DNA from: Streptomyces rapamycinicus NRRL 5491
GTDB lineage: Bacteria; Actinomycetota; Actinomycetes; Streptomycetales; Streptomycetaceae
NCBI RefSeq assembly: GCF_024298965.1
Contig: NZ_CP085193.1
Span: forward strand, 682,001 to 746,000
Reading direction: 5' to 3'
Length of the DNA: 64,000 nucleotides
A program made the translations under genes and the position numbers. Within the stretch, counting starts at the first letter, position 1; the number at the start of each line of letters is the position of its first letter. Below are positions 35,101-42,782 of the stretch, in pieces. Below the pieces are notes generated by a model. It searched no databases and was not told the DNA's origin. It worked only from the letters and a program-made list of their open reading frames with translations.

Positions 35101-35133
35101 GCCACCCCGCTGGCCCGGATCGCCACTGCTCAT
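32104..35133 (-). CDS. AfsR-like regulator with SARP domain at the C-terminus
   Basis: The 1009-residue protein has the reverse of the usual SARP order. It begins with an ATPase (Walker A ASAGSGKT near residues 44-51, Walker B VLVLDRVE) and a long TPR-like middle. It ends with an OmpR-type winged helix (LTLEDFGPVRLAVDGREV) and a BTAD domain running to the C-terminus. Such proteins are known among actinobacterial activators. The ATPase is interrupted by a GTDRGDDR repeat from a 24-bp tandem duplication. It sits between the dioxygenase and the flavin reductase in the same direction, so it probably controls the hydroxyquinol genes. The stop is 128 bp from the reductase start. Confidence 0.85.
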   Translation of the reverse strand: MSSGDPGQRGGVPPRLPGHVIPRPRLVRRIHRLLDRYPVLVVAASAGSGKTTAVVQAAQALSGPVAWASLAGMPGDAGPGAGGPALTRLLAAAVEPHVPAAATALTGAPARGLSASEAGALLAGALAGTDLVLVLDRVETIGGWAGAEGLLDALVGGLPEGPRLVLVSRVELPPGLGGLGDVHRVAFIEDGELAFDAAEAAEALRGTDRGDDRGTDRGDDPSRLVAATGGWVTGVLYDWWGADAAASAAQHECLAAELMTQLTPAEAALLVRTSLLDDGVTAERANALGLVSPDRTMAALRGRRLPLDWSADGSRMVALPRFRHHLQREIECLDADTLRVLRRGYATLLQGRGRHEDAVAELLMSGDTTAARHVAERALPDVLGRFDLTTAEGWLDRMRPAPTPSLASAALRVAFGLEQCWRGVRLADHHGRAWWSGLAEQPGGEEDLALLVWCLWHAGRIDGAREILGVMPPGHPRDIAAAVLALADDSTPRLAPDVLDRVAGPLEAMVMRIAYRSGHLRELRDGTSGTWRRVAGTPWRVAALRAEGCISQAEEAYAAVGDGPGPVWLAAFEAAELMAELGRRDEAWSALLAGRRRIASTGSRVYEILSLLLEAKLALRLDRDPPRAARALAEAERRGCARYAFTAELADTWRGLELLLAGRDHDAVPHLTTAVSAMRAGDRHLELPTAAVYLSEALWRTGDEDGADAAADLALEVATAQGPRNLLLQALEDMPSVAVRRADAEPAHSSRWHELVSALATARPVTGCAEPRLTLEDFGPVRLAVDGREVHPRLAKSVELLAYLLDRPSASARRRALLDALFPGRSDTTARSYLRQAVYRLREVLPDGLSLRQDGDVYRLTPASAVVSASGTLRRLLAEAARQDGEHRWDTLRRALAIAERGSYFDSLSTHWLDTRRAELDSALLRARMDAAAVALRLGRVRETRRLARAVLDSDPYRERAWRLALCAAEAAGADDELLDLYRGYLGVMKELGVGPSADLRRLVDRLRR
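34473..34520. repeat. two perfect 24-bp tandem copies in the SARP gene
   Basis: Units 34473-34496 and 34497-34520 are identical and add eight residues (GTDRGDDR) to the regulator in frame. Probably a slippage product in a surface loop. Confidence 0.9.
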
Positions 35134-35169
35134 GGATGACCGCCTCTCGATGGTGTGCGGCCGTCGGGA

Positions 35170-36039
35170 TCAGTCCGCGGGACGGGGTTCGAGGACGAAG
35201 GTGTGCCGCAGCGCGGTGTACGGCTCGTCGGTCAGCTCGCGGCAGGGCCCGGTGCCGGCCTCGTAGGTGTCATAGGACGTGATCAGCGACTCCTTGACCC
35301 CGAACACCGGATCCGAGTCCAGGTACGAGTCGTCCGACGGGAACAGCATGGTGGTCACGCGCTGGAATCCGTCGGCCTCGATCAGCAGGTGTACATGGGC
35401 GGGACGCATGAGCGACCTGCCGGTGGCGCCCAAGAGTTCGCCGACCGGGCCGTCGCCGGGGATCGGGTAGCTGGCCGGGCGGATGGAACGGAAGCCGAAG
35501 TGTCCCGTCTCGTCGGTGCGGAACAGCGCGCGCATGGCCGGGTCGGCCTGGCCGGGCACGTCCACGTCGTAGTGGCCGTCCCCGTCACTGTGCCAGACGT
35601 CCACCGCCGCGCCGGACACCGGCGCTCCCGCACGGTTCACGACCCGTCCGTCGAAGAACAGCGGGGTGCCGGGCAGACCTCCGGAGATGTCGGCGGCGTC
35701 GGCGTGGAGCGGCCTGTCCTCCCTGAAGAAGGGGCCCAGGACGCTGTTCTGGGTGGTTTCCGTGGGCCGTCGGTTGCTGAGGGAGTCGACCAGCATGGTG
35801 ACGCCCAGCACGTCGGACAGCAGGATGAACTCCTGGCGCGTCGATGTGCACATCTGCCCGGTGCGCGTCAGGAAGTCCACTCCCCGGGCCCACTCCTCCT
35901 CCGTCAGCTCGACATCGCGAACGAAGGCGTGGAGGTGCCGCACCAGCGATTCCAGGATCTCCGCGACGCGGGCGTCCTTGGTGTCCCGCATGGTGGAGAT
36001 CACGGCATCGGTGATGGTGTCGCTGGTCAGATCACGCAT
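35170..36039 (-). CDS. hydroxyquinol 1,2-dioxygenase (intradiol ring cleavage)
   Basis: The protein (289 residues from ATG 36039, 312 if the ATG at 36108 is used) is an intradiol dioxygenase. It has the N-terminal helical cap (ILESLVRHLHAFVRDVELTEEEW), the LGPFFRED and GxPVSGAAVDVWHSDGDGHYD strands, and the metal ligands in RPAHVHLLIEADGF, with upstream Tyr ligands. This layout matches hydroxyquinol 1,2-dioxygenases, which form maleylacetate. I chose the later start because it has GGAG 6 nt upstream. The maleylacetate reductase stop lies next to the earlier ATG, so the two are in one operon. It accounts for the ring cleavage of a hydroxyquinol made by the HpaB-like enzyme. Confidence 0.88.
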   Translation of the reverse strand: MRDLTSDTITDAVISTMRDTKDARVAEILESLVRHLHAFVRDVELTEEEWARGVDFLTRTGQMCTSTRQEFILLSDVLGVTMLVDSLSNRRPTETTQNSVLGPFFREDRPLHADAADISGGLPGTPLFFDGRVVNRAGAPVSGAAVDVWHSDGDGHYDVDVPGQADPAMRALFRTDETGHFGFRSIRPASYPIPGDGPVGELLGATGRSLMRPAHVHLLIEADGFQRVTTMLFPSDDSYLDSDPVFGVKESLITSYDTYEAGTGPCRELTDEPYTALRHTFVLEPRPAD

Positions 36040-36108
36040 GGCGCGCTCCCGTGGTGGTTGGGTGTCGATGGCGGAGTCGGTCCGGGGACGTTCGTCGCCG
36101 GATGACAT

Positions 36109-37164
36109 TCACGGTGTCCCGCCGGCCCAGGCGCGGGTCAAGAGGGCGCGCACCGCGGTCCGTTCCACTGGCCGCGGATTCCAGTAGCCGTCCCGCACGA
36201 TGAGTTCGGCCGCCTGCTCGATGCCCGATTCCGGCATGCCGAGGTCCCGCAGTGCCCTGGGGGCGCCGAGCCTCCCGGCGAAGTCGAAGAGACCGCTCGC
36301 GGCGTCGTCCCGGGCCAGCGCGTACGCGATGCGTGCCATGGCCTCTGGGGCGGCCGGCCCGTTGTAGGCGACGACATGCGGCAGCACGGCCGTGTGGGTC
36401 TCGGCGTGCGGAAGCCCGAAGGTACCGCCGAGCACATGGCACACCTTGTGGTGCAGGGCCATGCCGACCGTGCCGAGGCAGGTGGCCGCCAGCCACGCCC
36501 CGTACAGCGCGTCGGCCCGCGCCTCGCCGTCGTCCGGGTGGAGCGCGATGGCCGGAAGGGACCGGGTGAGGGAGTCGAGCGCCTCACCGGCCATCAGGAA
36601 GGCCACCGGATCCCGGTCCTGTGCGTAGAGGGCCTCCACGGCGTGCGCCATCGCGTTGACGCCGCTGACCGCCGATATCCCCACGGGAAGCGTGAGCGTC
36701 AGGTCGACGTCGTACACCACCGTCTTGAGCAGCGCTTCCGGCAGCCGGCGGGTCGTCTTCCTGCCGCCTTCGGTCTCTCCGAGGATCGGCGTCATCTCCG
36801 AACCGGCGTAGGTGGTGGGCAGCGCCAGCTGCGGAAGACCGGTGCGCACGGCGATCGCCTTGCCGAGGCCGATGGTCGATCCACCGCCGATGGCGAGCAC
36901 GGAGTCCGCTTCCACGCTTCCGGCGTACGCGACCGCCTTCTCCGTGACCTCGACGGGGGTGTGCGGCGCGGCTTCGGCGAACGTGCCGACTGCCGTGGCT
37001 CCGAGCAGGTCGCGTATCTCCGCCGCCCGGTCCCATTGGCCGGGGGTGCACAGGATGAGCACCCGACGGCATCCGAGAGCGTCGGCCTCCTCGGGTATAC
37101 AGCGGCGGGTACCGCTGCCGAAAACCACCTTGGTGATCTGCCCCCGATGCACGAATGTCTTCAT
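36109..37164 (-). CDS. maleylacetate reductase (iron-containing alcohol dehydrogenase fold)
   Basis: The 351-residue protein has the maleylacetate reductase pattern: N-terminal GxGxR near VVFGSGTRRC, NAD-binding GGGSTIGLGKAIA, LPTTYAGSEMTPILG, and the His-rich helix ALHHKVCHVLGGTFG. It would reduce maleylacetate to 3-oxoadipate with NADH. It lies directly upstream of the dioxygenase gene in the same direction. Together the two form the lower hydroxyquinol pathway leading to beta-ketoadipate. The ATG at 37164 gives the normal length. Confidence 0.9.
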   Translation of the reverse strand: MKTFVHRGQITKVVFGSGTRRCIPEEADALGCRRVLILCTPGQWDRAAEIRDLLGATAVGTFAEAAPHTPVEVTEKAVAYAGSVEADSVLAIGGGSTIGLGKAIAVRTGLPQLALPTTYAGSEMTPILGETEGGRKTTRRLPEALLKTVVYDVDLTLTLPVGISAVSGVNAMAHAVEALYAQDRDPVAFLMAGEALDSLTRSLPAIALHPDDGEARADALYGAWLAATCLGTVGMALHHKVCHVLGGTFGLPHAETHTAVLPHVVAYNGPAAPEAMARIAYALARDDAASGLFDFAGRLGAPRALRDLGMPESGIEQAAELIVRDGYWNPRPVERTAVRALLTRAWAGGTP

Positions 37165-37375
37165 CAGAATGTCCTCGGTCCCGCCGGTGCTCTGTTCGTG
37201 GAAGAAGGCTTTGGCACTCGGGTGACCTCCGTCAACGGAATCGGCGCGCGATGACGGGCATCGGCGTGGAAATACCGTGTTCAGGCGACCGGCACCGCCA
37301 TGACCGGGGCCATGGCGGTGTGCGTGTGCGGGAGAGGTCCGGCTCCGCCGTGCCAGCCTCGGCAGCCTCGGCAGG

Positions 37376-37786
37376 TCAATCAGTGGGCCGCGGGTGGCGC
37401 AGATGGGCCCGCTTCTCCAGCTCCTCGTCGTCGACCAGCGTGAGCATCGGCTGGCCCGGCGCGCACAGCATGAACACCACGAACTTGCTCGGGGCGTCCG
37501 GCAGGGCGTTGCCGTTCTGGTAATGGATCACGTCACCGCCCGGCTCGAACAGCGTCTCACCGGCCTTGATCACGCGCTCCGGCTCGCCTTCGAGCTCGAA
37601 CCGGATCGCGCCCTCGGTCACATAGCCGTAGCACGGTCCCGAATGGCGGTGCGGAGGAGTCCCCGGGTCGCCGGGAGGCCACTCGACGAGGACGGTCATC
37701 CCCGAAGCACCCTCGGGAATGAAGGGCGGCTTGACGTCCGCCAGCATCTTGGGTCCGGTCCCATCCACTGAGTCCATCTCGTGCAC
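37376..37786 (-). CDS. cupin domain protein
   Basis: The 136-residue protein has a single cupin fold with a metal-binding pattern PPHRHSGPCYGYVTEGAIRFELEG followed by a second His motif (VIHYQNGN). The GTG at 37786 has GGAGG 9 nt upstream. It sits between the AhpD-like gene and the maleylacetate reductase and could bind a cluster substrate or act as an isomerase or dioxygenase. Its link to hydroxyquinol metabolism rests on gene order only. Confidence 0.75.
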   Translation of the reverse strand: MHEMDSVDGTGPKMLADVKPPFIPEGASGMTVLVEWPPGDPGTPPHRHSGPCYGYVTEGAIRFELEGEPERVIKAGETLFEPGGDVIHYQNGNALPDAPSKFVVFMLCAPGQPMLTLVDDEELEKRAHLRHPRPTD

Positions 37787-37931
37787 TGTGCTACACCTCC
37801 GTGGGCCGGCCCGGAACGGGCGGACGATCCGCGTCGGGGATCCCGGGCTCGGACATCTCGAATCACAGGGAAGAAGAGGCACGGCCCGCATCTGTGACAC
37901 GCCGTGCGCCATCAGGGAAAACGCGATTGGC

Positions 37932-38405
37932 TCAGCCGAACTGGCCGACCTGGTAGCCACCGGCCGGCTGCTGGTTGATGATGTTGACGCGGTTGTAGCC
38001 GTTGATGATGGCGATGAGGGAGATCAGGGCGACGAGCTGATCGTCATCGAAGTGCTTGGCGGCGTTCGCCCAGGCCTCGTCCGTGACCCCACCGGCCGCG
38101 TCCGCGACCCGGGTGCCCTGCTCGGCCAGCTCCAGCGCGGCGCGCTCGGCCTCGGTGAAGACGGTCGCCTCCCGCCAGGCCGCGACCAGGTTGAGCCGTG
38201 CCGGGGTCTCCCCGGCGTGGGCCGCGTCCTTGGTGTGCATGTCGGTGCAGAATCCGCAGCCGTTGATCTGGCTGGCGCGGATCTCCACCAGACGCTGAAC
38301 GGATTCCGGCAGCGTCGAGTCCGCCACCACCTTGCCGGCCGAGTAGAGGTGCTTCAGCACCTTGGCCGCGAGGGCATTGCCGAAGTAGTCGAGACGTGGA
38401 TCCAT
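37932..38405 (-). CDS. AhpD/carboxymuconolactone decarboxylase family protein
   Basis: The 157-residue protein has the AhpD-like core with a CxxC redox pair in QINGCGFCTDMHTKDA and the following helix, as in alkylhydroperoxidase-like proteins rather than the decarboxylase. The ATG at 38405 has GGAGG just upstream. The helix NPEP-like N-terminal region of larger members is missing. It probably protects against peroxides in the aromatic pathway. It lies upstream of the cupin in the same direction, so the two may be co-transcribed. Confidence 0.82.
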   Translation of the reverse strand: MDPRLDYFGNALAAKVLKHLYSAGKVVADSTLPESVQRLVEIRASQINGCGFCTDMHTKDAAHAGETPARLNLVAAWREATVFTEAERAALELAEQGTRVADAAGGVTDEAWANAAKHFDDDQLVALISLIAIINGYNRVNIINQQPAGGYQVGQFG

Positions 38406-38563
38406 GGGTCCTCCCAGCAGATGTGCCGTTATGCGTTCCTCCCTGGCCACACTGGATCAGCGCGGCACCGAGGCGCATCGCTTAAACGAGTGATTCCGGG
38501 ACCGGCCGCCTAACGCCTGAGGATGGGGACCGGTCCCGACGTGGCGTCCTTACGGTGACGGGC

Positions 38564-39220
38564 ATGGTTCGAATGACGCGCCGCGGCGCGCTGGTCGGGG
38601 TGGTGGCCGCGGTGCTCGCGGTGGCCGGGCTCGGCGCGTACCTGCTGTGGCCCGCCCCCACGCTGAACGCCGCGGACATGGGCGCGGTACTGCCGGCCGA
38701 GCGGGACCTGCCCGGGTTCGTCCCGTACGACGGGCTCACCGGTGCCCTGTCGGTGCCGGCCGGCAACAAGGAGGGGAGATCCGTGCTGGCCGGCGCCGGC
38801 CTGGACAAGCAGTGCCGGAAATGGCGCAAGGAGGGCGACGGCTGGGCGTGCCGACACCTGCGTGGGGCGGGCATGGTCGTGCTCGAACGGTCGGAGAACG
38901 TGTTCTTCCGGGTCAAGTCCGATGTCCTCGCCTACGACGACGAGGACGCCGCGGAGGCGGCCTGGGACGGGCTGGTGGCGGACAACCGCGACGAGATCCA
39001 CAAGATCCGGGGCGCCAAGGAGCGCTCGTCCGATCTGGGGGACGCGGCCCTGTCCTTCGAGGCGCCGGGCGTCACGGTCCTGGCGATCCGGATCGAGACG
39101 GTCGTCGTGGAGGCCATCGTCTGGGACGGGAGCGACCAGGTGAGCGAGGCGGACGAGGACGCGATGGTGGAGAAGTGGCCCGCACTCCAGCTCTCGAAGA
39201 TCGAGAAGCAGCTCGGCTGA
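38564..39220 (+). CDS. predicted exported or membrane-anchored protein, unknown function
   Basis: The 218-residue protein has a basic N-terminus (MTRRGAL) and a hydrophobic segment VGVVAAVLAVAGLGAYLLW, followed by an extracytoplasmic domain with two cysteines (KQCRKW, WACRHL) that may form a disulfide. No lipobox is seen. I do not recognise the domain. The start is uncertain: the ATG at 38564, the GTG at 38555 and another ATG at 38573 are close together. It is followed by the two WD40 genes on the same strand. Confidence 0.65.
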   Translation: MVRMTRRGALVGVVAAVLAVAGLGAYLLWPAPTLNAADMGAVLPAERDLPGFVPYDGLTGALSVPAGNKEGRSVLAGAGLDKQCRKWRKEGDGWACRHLRGAGMVVLERSENVFFRVKSDVLAYDDEDAAEAAWDGLVADNRDEIHKIRGAKERSSDLGDAALSFEAPGVTVLAIRIETVVVEAIVWDGSDQVSEADEDAMVEKWPALQLSKIEKQLG

Positions 39221-39301
39221 GCAGGGGCGGGGTATGCCGTGGCCGCGGCACACCCCACCGGCCGCCGGCACGATGAGGGCCTTGACGGGGAGAGTGGCGA
39301 C

Positions 39302-40669
39302 ATGGACGACGAGGGCGAGCGGCTACGGGCCGAGTGTGAACGCCTCCGGGAGGAGGTCGGGCGGCTCAGGTCCCAGGTGGAGCGGCGACGGGCCGCCGTC
39401 TCCGCAACCGATGTGCCCGGCCCGGAGTTTGAGGAGGCGGCCGGGGGCGTCGGGAAACGAGCGGATGGCGCGCCCGCCGCCCGCGCACCCCAGGAGCCAT
39501 CGCCCGCGCCCGATCCGTACGCCTCTACGGGTGCGGACGCCTCCCTCGCCCGGCCGCGCGCGGCGGGGGTCTCCCGCCGGGGCCTGCTCGTCGCCGGTGG
39601 CACCGTCGTGGTCGCCGGGGGCGGGGCCGCCGCCGCTGTCCTCGCCCAGGACGACGGCTCGGCCTCCTCCCCTCGCCCCCGGCCGTCGCGGCCGCGCCCC
39701 GTGACGAGCATTCCCGCACACCCCACGATCCGCCGCCTCGCCACTCTCAAGGGCCACTCCGGCACTCTCGGCGGGGTGTGGTTCGGCCCGGACGGGCGGA
39801 CGCTGGTCTCCACCGAGGCAGAGGTGGGCAACCTGCGGCTGTGGGACGTCCCTGAGCACCGGCGGATCGGCGCGCCGCTGACCTCCGCTCTCGTCGTCTT
39901 CCAGTCCGTGGCGATCAGTCCGGACGGCAGGACGCTCGCCACCGGTGGCGCGGACAGGGCGCAGTTCTGGCAGCTTCCCTCGCTCCGCCGCGCCGGCAGG
40001 TCGCTGAGTCTGCCGGACCGCACACAGCGGCCGTTCGAGGTGGTCGCCTTCAGCCCGGACGGCAGGACGCTGGCCGCGGGCGGCACGAACGACCCGGGCG
40101 GTGACGCCGTGCGGCTGTGGGACGTCGGATCCCGCAGACAGCGGGGCGAGCCGCTGACCGGACACGAGGGCGGTGTCGAGGGGCTGCTGTTCAGTCCGGA
40201 CGGCAAGACCCTGGCCGTGAGCAGCCATGTCGGCGACGGTGTCGTGCGGCTGTGGGACGTGGCGTCCCGCAGGCAGCGGGGCGAGCCACTGACCGGGCAC
40301 GAGGGCGGTGTCGGCGCCATGGCGTTCAGCCCGGACAGCAGGACCCTGGCGGTGAGCGCGAGTGTGGGTGGCGACGGCCTCGTACGGCTGTGGGACACGG
40401 CCACCGCCACCCGGCGCGGCAAGCCGTTGCGCGCCCGTACCGTCGGCGTCAGCGCGCTCGCCTACAGCGGAGACGGGAAGACCATCGTCACGCTCGGCTT
40501 CTACAGCGGGCTCGTGTTGCGCTTCTGGGACGCGGCCACGCACAAGGAACGCGCGAAGCCCTTGGAGCTCGCCTCCCTGTCCCAGCCGACGGCCTTCACG
40601 GCGGACGGGCTGACGCTGGCGACCGGCAGCTACGACGACAACGCCATACGGCTCTGGCGGATCGAGTAG
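39302..40669 (+). CDS. WD40 repeat protein with N-terminal coiled coil and TM segment
   Basis: The roughly 455-residue protein begins with a charged coiled coil (RLRAECERLREEVGRL), then a proline-rich linker and a hydrophobic segment (GLLVAGGTVVVAGGGAAAAVL), so the C-terminal part is likely outside or anchored at the membrane. It then has about seven WD-like repeats with the recurring FSPDGRTLAxG and RLWDV motifs. Such proteins serve as binding platforms, often in kinase or serine protease-linked systems. The ATG at 39302 has GGGAGAG-type spacing upstream. It is a paralogue of the next gene. Confidence 0.75.
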   Translation: MDDEGERLRAECERLREEVGRLRSQVERRRAAVSATDVPGPEFEEAAGGVGKRADGAPAARAPQEPSPAPDPYASTGADASLARPRAAGVSRRGLLVAGGTVVVAGGGAAAAVLAQDDGSASSPRPRPSRPRPVTSIPAHPTIRRLATLKGHSGTLGGVWFGPDGRTLVSTEAEVGNLRLWDVPEHRRIGAPLTSALVVFQSVAISPDGRTLATGGADRAQFWQLPSLRRAGRSLSLPDRTQRPFEVVAFSPDGRTLAAGGTNDPGGDAVRLWDVGSRRQRGEPLTGHEGGVEGLLFSPDGKTLAVSSHVGDGVVRLWDVASRRQRGEPLTGHEGGVGAMAFSPDSRTLAVSASVGGDGLVRLWDTATATRRGKPLRARTVGVSALAYSGDGKTIVTLGFYSGLVLRFWDAATHKERAKPLELASLSQPTAFTADGLTLATGSYDDNAIRLWRIE

Positions 40670-40739
40670 CCGCCGGGCCGGCCGGTCTCGCGGTCGGCGC
40701 ATCACACGAAGTGGAACAGGGGAAGGGCGGGAGCGGGGT

Positions 40740-42128
40740 ATGGACGAGCGAGGACCCTCGCCGGAGGACGTACGCGACGCCTCATCCGGTGCGGGGCACA
40801 CCGGGCCGGACGACGGGAAGCCGACGACGGAAGCGGACGCCGGGGTCGAAGAACTCGGCCGACTCCGCGCCGAGCGCGACCGGTTGCTGGCCGAACGCGA
40901 ACGCCTCCGCCACGAGCTGGGCGGACCGCCCCCGCACCCACCGCGGATACCCCCGGAGCCCCAGCCGCGGATACCCGCGAAGCCCCTGCCGCGGACACCC
41001 GCGAAGCCCCTCCCGCCCTCGCGGCGCCGTCTGCTCATCGGCGCGGGCGCGGCCGTCGCGGTCGCCGCCGTGGCCGTGCCCACCGGCATCGCCCTCTTCG
41101 GCGGCGACTCGGACGGCGGGAAGGACACCGCGCACGGCAAGCCCGGCAAGGACACCCGCAGCCCCTCCCCCGCTCCCCCGCGCACACCCCCGCCCATCGC
41201 CATCCCCGCCCGTCCCAGGCTGCGCCCGCTGGCGACCCTCGAGGGACACAAGGGCGAGATCGGCACGCTGCGCTTCAGCCCGGACGGGAAGACCCTGGCC
41301 TCCAGCGAAGCCCAGGACGGAGTGCTGCGGCTGTGGGACGTGGCCACCCACGAACAGCGAGCCAAAGCCCTGCTCTCCTCGCTCGTCATCTTCAAGGGAG
41401 TGGCCTTCAGCCCGGACGGCCGGACGGTGGCGACCGGCCACGAGAGCAGAGCCCAGTTCTGGGACGCGGCCACCCTGCGCCCGCACGGCAAGGAGATCGC
41501 CCAGCACGACGATCCCTTGCTCTCCTTCGAGACGATCGCCTTCAGCCCGGACGGCGGGCTCTTCGCCACCAGCGGCTTCATCGACCAGGAGATCCGGCTC
41601 TATGACGTGGCGACACATCGGCAGAAGGGCGCGCCACTCGAGTCGGCAGGCGCCCACGTGCTGGTGTTCAGCCCGAACGGGAAGACTCTGGCCGGCGCGG
41701 ACGAGTCCGGCATGGACGGCGTACGGCTGTGGGACGTGGCCACCCGGAAACAACGGCCTCAACCGTCGAACGACTCCTTCGGCGGCGCCGGCCACATGGT
41801 GTTCAGCCCGGACAGCGGAACCCTGGCCGTCGCCAACGACTCCACGGAAGTCCACTTCTTCGACGCGATCAGCGGCAAGGAGCGCGGCAAGCCGCTCGCC
41901 GGCCACTCCGGCTCCGTCACCGGCCTGGCCTACAGCACGGACGGCCAGACCGTCCTCACCACCGACTACACCGGCCTGCACCTGTGGGATGCCGCCGGCC
42001 ATAAACACCGAGCCGCCATCAGCAACCCCGGCTCCTCCATCGCCCAACTCGCCTTCAGCCCCGACGGCCGCACCCTGGCCACCGTTGGCTTCCAGGACAA
42101 GACGATCCATCTGTGGCGCCTGGAGTAG
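40740..42128 (+). CDS. WD40 repeat protein, paralogue of the preceding gene
   Basis: The 462-residue protein has the same layout as its neighbour: a coiled coil (RLRAERDRLLAERERL), a proline-rich repeat region (IPxKPLPRTPAKPLPP), a hydrophobic segment (IGAGAAVAVAAVAVPTG) and seven-bladed WD40 repeats ending in LWRLE. It begins 70 bp after the preceding gene and is read in the same direction. The pair looks like a tandem duplication. The last gene in the run is followed by a convergent SnoaL-like gene. Confidence 0.78.
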   Translation: MDERGPSPEDVRDASSGAGHTGPDDGKPTTEADAGVEELGRLRAERDRLLAERERLRHELGGPPPHPPRIPPEPQPRIPAKPLPRTPAKPLPPSRRRLLIGAGAAVAVAAVAVPTGIALFGGDSDGGKDTAHGKPGKDTRSPSPAPPRTPPPIAIPARPRLRPLATLEGHKGEIGTLRFSPDGKTLASSEAQDGVLRLWDVATHEQRAKALLSSLVIFKGVAFSPDGRTVATGHESRAQFWDAATLRPHGKEIAQHDDPLLSFETIAFSPDGGLFATSGFIDQEIRLYDVATHRQKGAPLESAGAHVLVFSPNGKTLAGADESGMDGVRLWDVATRKQRPQPSNDSFGGAGHMVFSPDSGTLAVANDSTEVHFFDAISGKERGKPLAGHSGSVTGLAYSTDGQTVLTTDYTGLHLWDAAGHKHRAAISNPGSSIAQLAFSPDGRTLATVGFQDKTIHLWRLE

Positions 42129-42160
42129 TCCCCTGGAGTAGCCCCGTGTGCTGCCGGACG

Positions 42161-42568
42161 CTACGCGTCGGGGCCGCCGCCGGTGAGCTGTTCGCGGATC
42201 GCCTCCAGGTCGATCAGCGACCAGATCTCCGCGATCCTGCCGTCCCGGTAGCGGTAGAAGACATGCTCGACGAACGAGATCGACCGGCCGGTGGGCGGTA
42301 TGCCACGGAAGCTCGCCGTGGGGGTGCAGTCGAACCGGATGCGGCACGCCACCTCCTCGCCCTGGACCACGAGCCGCTCGATCGCGTAGTGCAGGTCGGG
42401 GATCTCCGTCGCGTCGCGGCGCAGCAGATCCTGGAACTCGGCGATGGTGAGTGTCCGGTCGTTGTGCACCACGGGGTCGTGCACGAACTCGGGAAGGTCG
42501 TGGAAGCGCCGCTCGTTCAGGCAGGTGAGGTATCCGCGATAGCGGTCCTCAGGAGCGAGTTCAGCCAT
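42161..42568 (-). CDS. SnoaL-like polyketide-cyclase family protein
   Basis: The 135-residue protein fits the SnoaL-like cyclase family (ester cyclase type): FVHDPVVHNDRTLTIAEFQDLL, RCRIRFDC-like core strand and VEHVFYRYRDGRIAEIWSLID near the end. The ATG at 42568 is the chosen start. Its neighbours give no pathway. The gap upstream (42569-42782) shows no gene. Confidence 0.82.
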   Translation of the reverse strand: MAELAPEDRYRGYLTCLNERRFHDLPEFVHDPVVHNDRTLTIAEFQDLLRRDATEIPDLHYAIERLVVQGEEVACRIRFDCTPTASFRGIPPTGRSISFVEHVFYRYRDGRIAEIWSLIDLEAIREQLTGGGPDA

Positions 42569-42782
42569 GGGATGTGCTCTCTCGGTTTCGTGCGCCGCTT
42601 CGGTCCGGCCATGAAGCTCGCCATAGCCTAGCGCGAGCCCCGGCCATGACGGCTGTCCCCCTGCGAGCCACACGAAGGTGTCCACCGCTTGGTGACGATC
42701 TCGGGCCGCCGCATCCCTGGCGTTCGGAGCAGCCGCGGCGCTCCGGCCGCGGATCCGGCGAAGGACTGAGGACGAGCGCCGG

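Noticed and set aside
32890..35139. Long plus-strand frame opposite the SARP-type regulator
   Set aside because: Same reasoning; the minus-strand protein has Walker motifs, winged helix and BTAD.
37165..37375. A possible small gene between maleylacetate reductase and cupin genes
   Set aside because: No frame has a supported start and ribosome-binding site in this 211-bp gap.
40117..42141. A long frame across both WD40 genes
   Set aside because: It is out of frame with both proteins and has no propeller motifs; the two WD40 frames are clear.
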